A stretch of DNA of 64,000 nucleotides from Betaproteobacteria bacterium (GTDB lineage: Bacteria > Bdellovibrionota_B > Oligoflexia > Silvanigrellales > Silvanigrellaceae). Below are positions 53,607 to 61,438 of this stretch, piece by piece; the stretch's first letter is position 1; each line of letters opens with the position of its first letter. The DNA lies in NCBI GenBank assembly GCA_016868315.1, contig VGHE01000004.1:62001-126000 (forward strand). The letters are read 5' to 3'. The notes under the pieces were generated by a model that was not told the origin of the DNA, did not search any database, and worked only from the letters and a program-made list of their open reading frames with translations. The translations under genes were made by a program, and so were the position numbers.

Positions 53607-54680
53607 ATGGCAGGAACGTCCTCAGTTGCGGCACCCTTGGCCAGCTGCACCGCCCAAGCTCCCACCCGTATTGATATGGCCGGGGGCACCTTAGACATTT
53701 GGCCTTTGGCTGCAATTCTACAGGAAAAATTCGACCTGTGGAACGCTCCCATTGAAACCGTCAACCTGGCGATTGAACTCCGTGCCGAGGCTAAGGTGAG
53801 CCTCCGTCCGGCACAAAGCTTCTCCTGGGAATTCGAAGATAAATCGCTTGGACGCAGCACTGCTGGCACAACCCTTCTACAAAACGACGCCGCCGATTTT
53901 GTTCTCCACCGCGCTGTCGCAAGGCTATACAAAAACGAATTGCTGAACAAAGGTTATGGACACGTTACTATCGAGACCAATGCCAAAGCACCCCGTGGCT
54001 CAGGTCTCGGTGGTTCGAGCTCGCTGGTTATCGCCCTGCTTGCAGCCTTCAATAAACTGCTGGGCAAACAGGTCGAAGGCACTGAATTGTGCCGCACAGC
54101 ACAAACACTCGAAGCGGGAATTTTGGGTAACCTCGCAGGCAACCAAGATCACTTCGCAGCCTTCTTTGGTGGATTGCGAAGCGTTCACCATACGGCCTTT
54201 GGCAGCACGACCACTCAGGTGAGCAGTGACCTAGACACCCTCGCCAAGCATCTTGTACTCGCTCACAGCGGACAACAGCACTTCAGTGCATTCAACAATT
54301 GGTTGGTGCTCGAGAAAGTTCTTACCTCCGACACCGCCGTTCTCGAGCGCTGTGCGGCAATTGCCAAAATCGTCCCTGATATGAAACGCGAACTGCAAAA
54401 CAAAAACTGGCACGCCGTTGCCCGTCTCCTCAGCGCGGAATGGGATATCCGCCGCACGCTCGCACCTGGAATAGTCACACCTATGCTCGAGTCACTCTAC
54501 GCCACCGCAATCAAAGCTGGAGCAACAGGTGGAAAAGTCTGTGGCGCAGGTGGTGGCGGCGTTCTTGTGATGATGGTGGATAACCCCGCACAAAAGAGCG
54601 CTGTTGAAGTCGCGCTGCGTTCTGCTGGTGGAGAAGTTCTGGATTGCCAGCCCGCACACCGTGGTGTCGTTTATTCCTGA
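53607..54680 (+). CDS. GHMP-family sugar kinase
   Basis: A 357-residue kinase. It starts with APTRIDMAGGTLDIWPL, the substrate-binding motif of the GHMP group, followed by the ATP-binding APRGSGLGGSSSLVIALLAAF (PxxxGLGSSAA type) and the C-terminal KVCGAGGGGVLVMMV. The arrangement resembles heptose-7-phosphate or galactose/fucose-type kinases; the substrate cannot be told. AAAGGA lies 7 bases before ATG 53607. Transcribed divergently from glmU-glmS, suggesting a link with activated sugars. The stop overlaps the convergent tadA by 10 bases. Confidence 0.85.
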   Translation: MAGTSSVAAPLASCTAQAPTRIDMAGGTLDIWPLAAILQEKFDLWNAPIETVNLAIELRAEAKVSLRPAQSFSWEFEDKSLGRSTAGTTLLQNDAADFVLHRAVARLYKNELLNKGYGHVTIETNAKAPRGSGLGGSSSLVIALLAAFNKLLGKQVEGTELCRTAQTLEAGILGNLAGNQDHFAAFFGGLRSVHHTAFGSTTTQVSSDLDTLAKHLVLAHSGQQHFSAFNNWLVLEKVLTSDTAVLERCAAIAKIVPDMKRELQNKNWHAVARLLSAEWDIRRTLAPGIVTPMLESLYATAIKAGATGGKVCGAGGGGVLVMMVDNPAQKSAVEVALRSAGGEVLDCQPAHRGVVYS

Positions 54681-55159
54681 ATAGTTTTCTTGCGCCGTGC
54701 TCTGAAAAAACTCTTAAGTTGCTCGCGCGCGGGTTCTTCGAGAACCCCGCGTGTCCATTCGCAACGATGATTCAGCCGCTCGTCACTCAGCAGATTTGCC
54801 AAACTCTCACATGCGCCGGCTTTTGCATCAGTGGCTGCGTAAACAACACGCCTCACACGCGCATTCACAAGCGCGCCGGCACACATAAAACAAGGCTCCA
54901 GAGTTACATAAATCGTACAGTCGGAGAGACGCCAACGGCGCAGATTTTGCGACGCTTGCCGCAAGGCGAGTACTTCAGCATGAGCCGTTGGATCTTGCTC
55001 TGCCTCACGCTTGTTGTAGGCGGAGGCCACCAGACCAAGCTCCGGATGCACAACAACACAACCCACAGGCACATCGCCCTCCAGCTCAGCCCGTTGCGCA
55101 GCCTCGAGTGCTTTGAACATCCAACGTTCATCGTCAGGCAAAAGAGTGTGTGAGCTCAT
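54671..55159 (-). CDS. tadA: tRNA-specific adenosine deaminase TadA
   Basis: A 162-residue zinc deaminase that converts A34 of tRNA-Arg(ACG) to inosine. The motifs are HAEVLALR, with Zn-ligand His and catalytic Glu, and LEPCFMCAGALVNARVRRVVY with PCxxC. The N-terminus DERWMFKALEAAQRAELEGDVPVGCVVV is typical. ATG 55159 is preferred; the frame extends further upstream only because it runs through tRNA-Ser. No clear ribosome binding site is seen. It lies 30 bases after the tRNA terminator, downstream of tRNA-Arg(ACG), its substrate. Confidence 0.93.
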   Translation of the reverse strand: MSSHTLLPDDERWMFKALEAAQRAELEGDVPVGCVVVHPELGLVASAYNKREAEQDPTAHAEVLALRQASQNLRRWRLSDCTIYVTLEPCFMCAGALVNARVRRVVYAATDAKAGACESLANLLSDERLNHRCEWTRGVLEEPAREQLKSFFRARRKKTIQE

Positions 55160-55188
55160 GGAAGGAAGTGAACCACTGGCTAAAAGAC

Positions 55189-55228
55189 AAAAAAAATTGC
55201 GGAGCCCTCTCGCGAGTGACTCCGCAAT
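55189..55228 (-). terminator. Intrinsic terminator after tRNA-Ser
   Basis: On the minus strand TTGCGGAG ... CTCCGCAA with inner CTCGCGAG is followed by eight T. It sits directly after the tRNA-Ser CCA end and before tadA. Confidence 0.8.
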
Positions 55229-55230
55229 GG

Positions 55231-55320
55231 TGGCGGAGCGAGAGGGATTCGAACCCTCGGTAGAGTTACCCCTACGCATCCTTAGCAAGGATGTGGTTTC
55301 AGCCACTCACCCATCGCTCC
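55231..55320 (-). tRNA. tRNA-Ser (anticodon GCU)
   Basis: A 90-base class II tRNA with a variable arm and encoded CCA. Acceptor GGAGCGA pairs with TCGCTCC; the anticodon loop is TTGCTAA, giving GCT (GCU); the T-arm is GGGTTCGAATCCC. It reads serine AGU/AGC codons. Same strand as the tRNA-Arg 44 bases upstream, so probably one transcript. Confidence 0.95.
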
Positions 55321-55364
55321 AGCGCGGCTCGAAACAGCTTACCGAATATTCAGCAAAAAAAAAA

Positions 55365-55441
55365 TGGCGCGCGGTAAGCGATTCGAACGCCTGACCGCCA
55401 GATTCGTAGTCTGGTGCTCTATCCAGCTGAGCTAACCGCGC
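55365..55441 (-). tRNA. tRNA-Arg (anticodon ACG)
   Basis: A 77-base tRNA with encoded CCA. Acceptor GCGCGGT pairs with ACCGCGC; the D-arm is AGCTCAGCTGGATAGAGC; the anticodon loop is CTACGAA, giving ACG, the only bacterial tRNA normally edited to inosine by TadA. The T-arm is GGCGTTCGAATCGCT. A run of ten T follows directly on the minus strand (55355-55364). Confidence 0.95.
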
Positions 55442-55499
55442 ACACCCAGACCGCAAGGATGACCTTGGATTTGGTGAAACGTGGACTAGCCTAGCCCTC

Positions 55500-56231
55500 C
55501 TAGCGAGTCAAGCCCTTTTCCAAAAAAAGCCTCTCGACCAGAGCCTCTGGAAAGGTTTCACGCCGATCCTCTACAAAAACCATCCGGCCGTGCTCCATGC
55601 CGCACCAACAATCAACCAAGTCGCCGACTTCAGTAATGCGATGGAGAGCCACCACAACAGTTGCGCCGCGGCTCATACGCTGAGCCAAAGCCGCCCAAAG
55701 AACCTTTCGCCAGGCCGCATCGAGTGCCGTATCTGGCTCGTCCAGGAGGAGCAGCGTTGCCTCACGCCCGAGCGCGCGAGCAAGCCGAACACGCTGCCAT
55801 TGGCCCCCGCTCAGAGCTGACAAGCGCCGATCCAAGAGCGGGATCACTCCAAACTCGTCCGCAGCCGCCGGCACGTCCTCCCCAGGTTGGCTGCGCAGCT
55901 GTTGAACGACCGACTGCAATGCGAGGAATTCACGAACAGTGAGATCCTCAGAAAACCCTAGGCTTTGAGGTAACCAGCTGAGCGATACGCGCGCCTCTTC
56001 GTGTGCGTTGGAATGAATCTGCAGCAGCCCGAATTTTTCCCAAGGCGGCTGCAACACACCAGCCATGGCTTTCAACAGAGATGATTTACCGGCGCCGTTG
56101 CCGCCGAGCACGACACAAAAAGAACCCCGCCGCACACTCAACGAGACATTGCGCAGAACCCACTGCGACCCGCCCCACAGTGAAAAACTCCCAAGCGATA
56201 CCAGAGTGTCTGCGCACAGAGAGGATCTCAC
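55500..56231 (-). CDS. ABC transporter ATPase, BtuD/FhuC type
   Basis: A 243-residue ATPase. Walker A is LGGNGAGKSSLLKAMAG, the Q-loop LPQSLGF, the signature LSALSGGQWQRVRLARAL, Walker B LLLLDEPDTALDA and the H-loop Val-Ala-Leu-His. It energises import by the permease encoded directly upstream. GTG 56231 is chosen because it overlaps the permease stop as GTGA; the open frame before it is the permease read in another frame. Confidence 0.9.
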   Translation of the reverse strand: MRSSLCADTLVSLGSFSLWGGSQWVLRNVSLSVRRGSFCVVLGGNGAGKSSLLKAMAGVLQPPWEKFGLLQIHSNAHEEARVSLSWLPQSLGFSEDLTVREFLALQSVVQQLRSQPGEDVPAAADEFGVIPLLDRRLSALSGGQWQRVRLARALGREATLLLLDEPDTALDAAWRKVLWAALAQRMSRGATVVVALHRITEVGDLVDCWCGMEHGRMVFVEDRRETFPEALVERLFLEKGLTR

Positions 56232-57244
56232 TTGGCAACCCCCGACCGCACCATCACTAACAACAGGAAAGGCGATGCTAGGAGTGCTGTGTAGACCCCC
56301 ACGGGAAGCTCGAGTGGTGAGGTGAGCGTGCGCGATGCAAAATCTGCAACAACAACGAGAACAGCACCAGCAATGGCATTCAACCAAGGTCTCGCACCCG
56401 CCAATGCATCGGCGCCGAAAAAACGACGCGTGAAGTGGGGAACAAGCAAGCCAACGAAACCAACCGACCCTGCGGCACAGACCGTGCTCGCGCTGAGAAA
56501 CATAAGACTCAAAAGCAAAATCCGGCGCACACGCACAACATCCACCCGTTCGGCCGAGGCAAACTCCGCGCCAAATGAAAGGAGTTTCAATGATGCGTCC
56601 AGACGAATGAGCTGCACTCCAGCACCAACCATGAGTGGCACGAGCAAAGCTGTTGCGGTCAGACTATGTCCTTGAATTGCACCAAGCGTCCAAGCCTGCA
56701 CCTGGCTCAACGCCGCCGGACTCAGCCGCGCAAAAATAACCATCAACGCCGCAGCGCAGACAGCATTGACAAGCAAACCCACAAGCGCAAGCGATGCAAC
56801 GCCCCAGCGCCGCAATGTAGTTCGATAAAGAAATTGAAGAACCACAAGAGAAAGAACCGCGCCCAGAAATGCGGGTATCCACACGGAGGGAACAACATCA
56901 AACAAATAAGAGTTCGCAAACTCGGGGAAAAATAAGAACGACACCAGCACAGCTGAAGTGCTGCCAGCGGACAAACCCGTCACATGCGGATCCGCGAGTG
57001 GATTTTGCAAATAGAGCTGCATAGCACGCCCACCGCTGGCGAGAGCAAACCCCACAGCCACGGCCAGTAAAACATGAACGAGCCGCAACTCAAAAACAGC
57101 TGCATTCTGAACCCAAAAATCCTCAGCCGCCACAGAACCCATGAGAACTTGAGCGACATCTGACCACGGCGTTGCGGGTCCAGACAACAACGACAGTGCG
57201 CAAAGCGAGGTCAGCAGCAAGGATAAAAACAACACCGCCCTCAC
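56228..57244 (-). CDS. FecCD/BtuC-type ABC transporter permease
   Basis: A 338-residue permease with about nine to ten membrane helices. It shows GGRAMQLYLQNPLADPHVTGLSAGS, the classical coupling motif of cobalamin, siderophore and heme permeases (NPLAxPxxLGxxxGA type), and SVGFVGLLVPHFTRRFFGAD, the second family motif. The GTG start overlaps the binding-protein stop (GTGA), and its own stop overlaps the ATPase start, so F, C and D are tightly coupled. Confidence 0.92.
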   Translation of the reverse strand: MRAVLFLSLLLTSLCALSLLSGPATPWSDVAQVLMGSVAAEDFWVQNAAVFELRLVHVLLAVAVGFALASGGRAMQLYLQNPLADPHVTGLSAGSTSAVLVSFLFFPEFANSYLFDVVPSVWIPAFLGAVLSLVVLQFLYRTTLRRWGVASLALVGLLVNAVCAAALMVIFARLSPAALSQVQAWTLGAIQGHSLTATALLVPLMVGAGVQLIRLDASLKLLSFGAEFASAERVDVVRVRRILLLSLMFLSASTVCAAGSVGFVGLLVPHFTRRFFGADALAGARPWLNAIAGAVLVVVADFASRTLTSPLELPVGVYTALLASPFLLLVMVRSGVAK

Positions 57245-58110
57245 AACCCTAGACTCCGCAGCTGAGCCAACGCTTCGAGCAATCGAGGGCCAGGACGCTG
57301 AAAAACGTCAGCAGAAACGACGCGAATATCAGGCTGCCAACGACGCGAAAATCTCTGGCTCAACAAAAGAAGCCTGTTCCTCTGACTCGCTTTCATAGGC
57401 TCGCTCTCACCAAATCCAAACCAAATCTGCGCATCAATCTGCGCGAGTACCTCGAGGGAAACACGCGGGAAGGCATCCCTGGCACGCGCATCAGTGAATG
57501 CATTCTCAAAACCAGACAACTTAAACAGGTCACTTAGCCATTGTGAATGACCAACAAGATAAACGGGGTCAACACTGACAAACATTAACGATCGCCGCGG
57601 CTTAATTTTTGATTTCAAAACTTCTTGAGAGCTCAATTGAGCGGCAGCGCGAAATTTCTCACTCCAACTTTCTGCGGCCTGTGGCACACCGAGGGCAACT
57701 CCCAATTCACGAATACGCATTGGAAAATCATCGAAGCGCTGAGGTGCAAATACATGCACACGCACGCCAGCCGCTTCAAGGCGGCGCCTCAATATTTCTG
57801 GTAGAGCATCTGCAGTCACCACATCAGTCGCACGCAGCGCAAGAATTCGCTCGAAACTTGCGCGCATATACGAACCAACTTTTTGTCGATTGCGAATGTG
57901 GGGAGGAAAATCACACTGCTCAGTGATACCTTGAAGGCGCCCCTCAAGACCCAACGCGACAATCCACTCCGTCGCACTAGGAGCAAGGCTGACTAAGCGT
58001 CGCTCTTGCTGACCAGGTTGTGTTGCAAATGACACTGCGCCCCAAAAGCACAAACACAACGCCAAAACCACCAAGCGCAATACCGACAAAGAAAAACACT
58101 CAGCCCTCAT
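57241..58110 (-). CDS. BtuF/FepB-type periplasmic substrate-binding protein
   Basis: A 289-residue exported binding protein. The signal peptide is LRLVVLALCLCFWGAVSFA. The mature part starts with RRLVSLAPSATEWIVALGLEGRLQGITEQCDFPP, the BtuF-like pattern, with KVGSYMRASFERILALRATDVVT and SLMFVSVDPVYLVGHSQWLSDLFKLSGFENAF following. Cobalamin is the most likely substrate by family; heme and siderophores are possible. ATG 58110 overlaps the sigma factor stop by 11 bases (ATGAGGGCTGA). No cobalamin riboswitch is seen, and none would fit because the gene starts inside another. Confidence 0.85.
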   Translation of the reverse strand: MRAECFSLSVLRLVVLALCLCFWGAVSFATQPGQQERRLVSLAPSATEWIVALGLEGRLQGITEQCDFPPHIRNRQKVGSYMRASFERILALRATDVVTADALPEILRRRLEAAGVRVHVFAPQRFDDFPMRIRELGVALGVPQAAESWSEKFRAAAQLSSQEVLKSKIKPRRSLMFVSVDPVYLVGHSQWLSDLFKLSGFENAFTDARARDAFPRVSLEVLAQIDAQIWFGFGESEPMKASQRNRLLLLSQRFSRRWQPDIRVVSADVFQRPGPRLLEALAQLRSLGL

Positions 58111-59281
58111 CGATTCCAGCTTCCTCAAGACGCTCACGAATCTTGCGCACAACTCTTGCCTCAAGCTGTCGCGCTCGCTCGCGGGTGATTCCAAATTTAT
58201 CACCAACATCCTGAAGGGTGATGGGCTCTTCTGCTAAAATACGATTGCGGAAAATGTAGAGATCACGCTCGTTCAATTCTTTTTCAATCAGCTCGGCCTG
58301 CTCCCGGAGGATTGCCAAAAGCTGCTCATGAGCCATCCGCTCATCAACAGCAAGGTCTTCATCTTCCAACAAATCAACCTGACGCGTTCCTGCCTGATCA
58401 TCGTAGACAGGTGCATCGAGAGAGACATCGCCCTTCGAGAGACGCTGATTCATCTCGACCACCTCAGATTCCTTGACGCCAATTTTCTCGGCCAAGAGAC
58501 GTGCATCAAACCGCTGCGTGAGGGCGTACATCTTCTCGGCTTCGGCACGCAGGCGGAAAAACAGCTTACGCTGCGCGTCAGTTGTGCCAATACGCACCAG
58601 GCTCTTATTGTCCATGAGGAATTTGAGAATATAGGCGCGGATCCACCATGCGCTGTAGGTCGACAATTTTACACCACGGTACGGGTTGAAGCGATTGACC
58701 GCTTGCACCAGACCCGCGTTCCCCTCCTGAATGAGATCCAGCATCTGCGCATAGGCACGCCTGTACTCCATCGCAATTTTAACGACGAGGCGTAGGTTCG
58801 CTGTCACGAGACGCTGGCGCGCTTCAACACTGTCTTTTTCATAGGCTTCGGTCGCAAGACGGCGCTCTTCTTCAATGGTCAGAAGTGGATAGCGACGCAG
58901 CTCAGCGAGATAACGCGACAACGCTGAAGAGGGAACAAGGCTGGTTGACGAATCGAGATCAAAGGCATCGGCATCGTAATCATCTTCGACTTCAGCCTCA
59001 GAGCCCGTGTACGGCTTGAGTGCCTGCGACGGCTCTGCATCAGTCCACCCTCCGTCGATTGGATCGGAATCGAGAACTTCAACCGATCGCTCGGAGTCGG
59101 AATCATCAACGACTTCAGCATCAAGAACCTCCGGCTCGTGTGCCTCACCAGCGGGGTGTTTCTGTGTGGGCTTGCTCTTGGAGCGTGCAATACGCACAAA
59201 AGACTTCTTCTTTTGAGCGCGGTTCTCCGGATCGCTTGCTTTCGCATTGCTTGGTGGCAAACTCTCACCGCGACGACCCAT
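58100..59281 (-). CDS. RpoH-like (sigma-32 type) RNA polymerase sigma factor
   Basis: A 393-residue sigma-70-family factor. A disordered acidic N-terminal extension of about 110 residues precedes region 1.2 (SALSRYLAELRRYPLLTIEEERRLA). Region 2 is LVTANLRLVVKIAMEYRRAYAQMLDLIQEGNAGLVQAV with 2.4 STYSAWWIRAYILKFLM. The RpoH box RIGTTDAQRKLFFRLR marks the heat-shock class. Region 4 is EEPITLQDVGDKFGITRERARQLEARVVRKI. It lies upstream of the btuFCD-like genes in the same unit. ATG 59281 is preferred over GTG 59290. Confidence 0.9.
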   Translation of the reverse strand: MGRRGESLPPSNAKASDPENRAQKKKSFVRIARSKSKPTQKHPAGEAHEPEVLDAEVVDDSDSERSVEVLDSDPIDGGWTDAEPSQALKPYTGSEAEVEDDYDADAFDLDSSTSLVPSSALSRYLAELRRYPLLTIEEERRLATEAYEKDSVEARQRLVTANLRLVVKIAMEYRRAYAQMLDLIQEGNAGLVQAVNRFNPYRGVKLSTYSAWWIRAYILKFLMDNKSLVRIGTTDAQRKLFFRLRAEAEKMYALTQRFDARLLAEKIGVKESEVVEMNQRLSKGDVSLDAPVYDDQAGTRQVDLLEDEDLAVDERMAHEQLLAILREQAELIEKELNERDLYIFRNRILAEEPITLQDVGDKFGITRERARQLEARVVRKIRERLEEAGIDEG

Positions 59282-59310
59282 GACTTTCACCCCAAACGGA
59301 ACACTCTTGC

Positions 59311-60276
59311 ATGCCAGGATTAGGAATCATTTCCAACCCGTTCGCGAAGATAAATAAGCGCGATCCAGAGCACAATACCCTGATGTGGTACATTCTTGGC
59401 AACCGTGGCCAATTCGAAGTGACCAATTCACTCCATGATCTTTCACGCGTTTGCGAAGAATTTTGTGCTCGCGGACTCGACACTGTGGGCGTGGTTGGGG
59501 GCGACGGCACAATCAGCCTCACCCTCTCCGCACTCGCGCAGGCTTATCCACCCGACAAACTCCCACGGATTCTCATCCTGCGCGGCGGCACGGTCAATGT
59601 TTTAGCGTCGAATTTGGGGATTTTTGGCAGTCCCAAGGATGTCTTTGCAGACGCCCTTGAGGCCTATCACACACCCAATGGCCTCGCCGAAATGTCGTTG
59701 CAAACACTCAAGGTCAATGGCCGGCTAGGCTTCATTTTCGCAGACGGAGTGGCAGCTCGGTTTCTCAGCGAATTTTACAAAAACAAGTCGTCGACTTTCG
59801 GGGCAGGACTTTTTCTTGGAAAAGTGCTTGCCGATGGTGCAGCGGGAGGGCGCTTGGGGGGTGCCTACCGGAATCTTTACTTACGCGAAAAGGTTAAAAT
59901 CGATTGTCTGCCGCGCCCTTGGCCACACGCCAACCCCATTGAACCCGTGATGCTGGTAGCCTCGACCATTCCTAAAATGCCCTTTGGAATTCGCCTCTTC
60001 AAAGCGCTCAACACGCACCACCAAGAGGGCGAAATTCTAGCCATTTCAGCGAGCGAAAAGGCTCTCCCATTCGAAGTCTTGCGCACACTCCTGACCGGTG
60101 GGCGTGGCAGCAGCGCGGTCATCCAAAGACACATTTTCGAAGATGTTGTTTTGCATCCTTCAACCGAAATTGAATATTCCCTCGATGGCGACCTTATCGG
60201 TTCAACATGCGAGCCCATTCACATTTGCCTCGGACCACGCTTTGTTTTCTGCTCACCCTATGGCAACGTGCTGTGA
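59311..60276 (+). CDS. Diacylglycerol/sphingosine-kinase-family lipid kinase
   Basis: A 321-residue member of the DAGK catalytic-domain family. It starts GLGIISNPFAKINK (NPxAG-like), with the nucleotide motif VGVVGGDGTISLTLSAL (GGDGT) and ILRGGTVNVLASNLGIFGSP, which corresponds to the family's GTxNxxAxxLG. The C-terminal domain ends with EIEYSLDGDLIGST, a typical region. It probably phosphorylates a membrane lipid; the substrate is not known. Only 29 bases separate its start from the divergent sigma factor start. Confidence 0.85.
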   Translation: MPGLGIISNPFAKINKRDPEHNTLMWYILGNRGQFEVTNSLHDLSRVCEEFCARGLDTVGVVGGDGTISLTLSALAQAYPPDKLPRILILRGGTVNVLASNLGIFGSPKDVFADALEAYHTPNGLAEMSLQTLKVNGRLGFIFADGVAARFLSEFYKNKSSTFGAGLFLGKVLADGAAGGRLGGAYRNLYLREKVKIDCLPRPWPHANPIEPVMLVASTIPKMPFGIRLFKALNTHHQEGEILAISASEKALPFEVLRTLLTGGRGSSAVIQRHIFEDVVLHPSTEIEYSLDGDLIGSTCEPIHICLGPRFVFCSPYGNVL

Positions 60277-60306
60277 ATTCTAGAGCCCCATAACGCAGGG
60301 TTGGGC

Positions 60307-61374
60307 ATGGTCGGTGCATTCGATGAAATCCTTCTCAATCACGATGACGGCGACATCACCGTTGAACATGGGATTTTGTCACTTGATGCCGATATCGCCG
60401 GACACATAAATTTTCTCTCTAGCGCCCTGCCCGCATTCAACACAGGAAAAGCGGGCGGAAAGCAGCTCCTGGTTAGCCATGAAGCACACAGAATTCTTGC
60501 GGGTAAAATGCCAAAATCGGCATTTCTGCCCTGCACCTACTTTCGACCCATTAGCCTCGGACACCTGCAGGTGGAATTGCTTCCTAGCGGACACAGCCCC
60601 GGCTCAAGTTTTTTGCGCGTCGAGAAAAAGAACGACTCACTTCTCTACGCATCACACTGGTCTAACCGCCCAACCACAATGCTTCGCCGTGCAGCATTTC
60701 GCCCAGCGAACACCCTGTTGCTGAAATTGCATAAAGATCCTTCTGCTCTTTTTGCCACTTCTGCGCGCAGAGAGCAGGAGCGCCTCGGTGAATTCTGCGG
60801 AAAATTATTGCGGGCGGGAGAACGCGTGATCGTCGTAGCCGACTCTGCCGGCACAGCACACCACATCGTCGGTCTGCTCACCGAGCTGCGACTGCCTGTT
60901 GCACTCGACAAACACCTTCAAATTCTTATGGAAACTGAGTCGGAGCTGCACCCATCGGTTGCTGCTATCCAGGTGGGCAGCACCACCTCGCAACCTCCCA
61001 GCGGACGCTGGAACCAAGGTGCACGCACTCAGTGGGTTGATCCGCAGTCCACCCAGCCTGCGGTTCTAATTCTTTCCAAAGACCATCTTCTTGCACGTCG
61101 ACAACGCAGCCTTCCACAGGGGATTTGGGTCTGGACGGGTCTTGATGCTCACTTGATTAGCCAGTGTGCCTGGCTTGCACACCTGACTTTTGCAGAACAC
61201 TTCGCCATTCAATTTGCACCAGATCTGAGCGAAGTTGAAGAACTCGTGCGCGACACGCAGCCACGCCATGTGCTGGTCTGCGGCGAAGGAGCGCAAACCT
61301 GTGTCCACCATCTGACACGGAGGGGGATTGACGCGCAGGTCTTTGCACCCCCACGATTGGAGACATTGTTTTAA
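60307..61374 (+). CDS. Degenerate MBL/beta-CASP-like exonuclease homologue
   Basis: A 355-residue protein. The layout recalls the DNA-ligase-associated or RNA-processing exonucleases of the metallo-beta-lactamase fold: HGILSLDADIAGHINFLSSA at the start, PSGHSPGSSFLRVEKKNDSLLYASHWS like the family's GHxxGSAxxxxxxxxxxxYTGD, and an alpha/beta C-terminal part with VIVVADSAGTAHHIVGLL. The usual HxHxDH metal motif is not visible, so it may be inactive. It lies 30 bases after the lipid kinase gene and before the GNAT gene. ATG 60307 preferred over TTG 60301. Confidence 0.55.
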   Translation: MVGAFDEILLNHDDGDITVEHGILSLDADIAGHINFLSSALPAFNTGKAGGKQLLVSHEAHRILAGKMPKSAFLPCTYFRPISLGHLQVELLPSGHSPGSSFLRVEKKNDSLLYASHWSNRPTTMLRRAAFRPANTLLLKLHKDPSALFATSARREQERLGEFCGKLLRAGERVIVVADSAGTAHHIVGLLTELRLPVALDKHLQILMETESELHPSVAAIQVGSTTSQPPSGRWNQGARTQWVDPQSTQPAVLILSKDHLLARRQRSLPQGIWVWTGLDAHLISQCAWLAHLTFAEHFAIQFAPDLSEVEELVRDTQPRHVLVCGEGAQTCVHHLTRRGIDAQVFAPPRLETLF

Positions 61375-61438
61375 TACCACGAATTCTGGTCGACCGGCTG
61401 GGCCAGGATTCCGCTGCTGCGGGAGAGCTCGTTCGCTT

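Noticed and set aside
55160-55306. Upstream extension of tadA by 49 codons
   Set aside because: The extension reads through the tRNA-Ser gene and its terminator and has no ribosome binding site.
57241-58200. Cobalamin riboswitch ahead of the BtuFCD-type genes
   Set aside because: The btuF-like start lies inside the sigma factor gene, leaving no untranslated space, and no B12-box-like sequence was seen.
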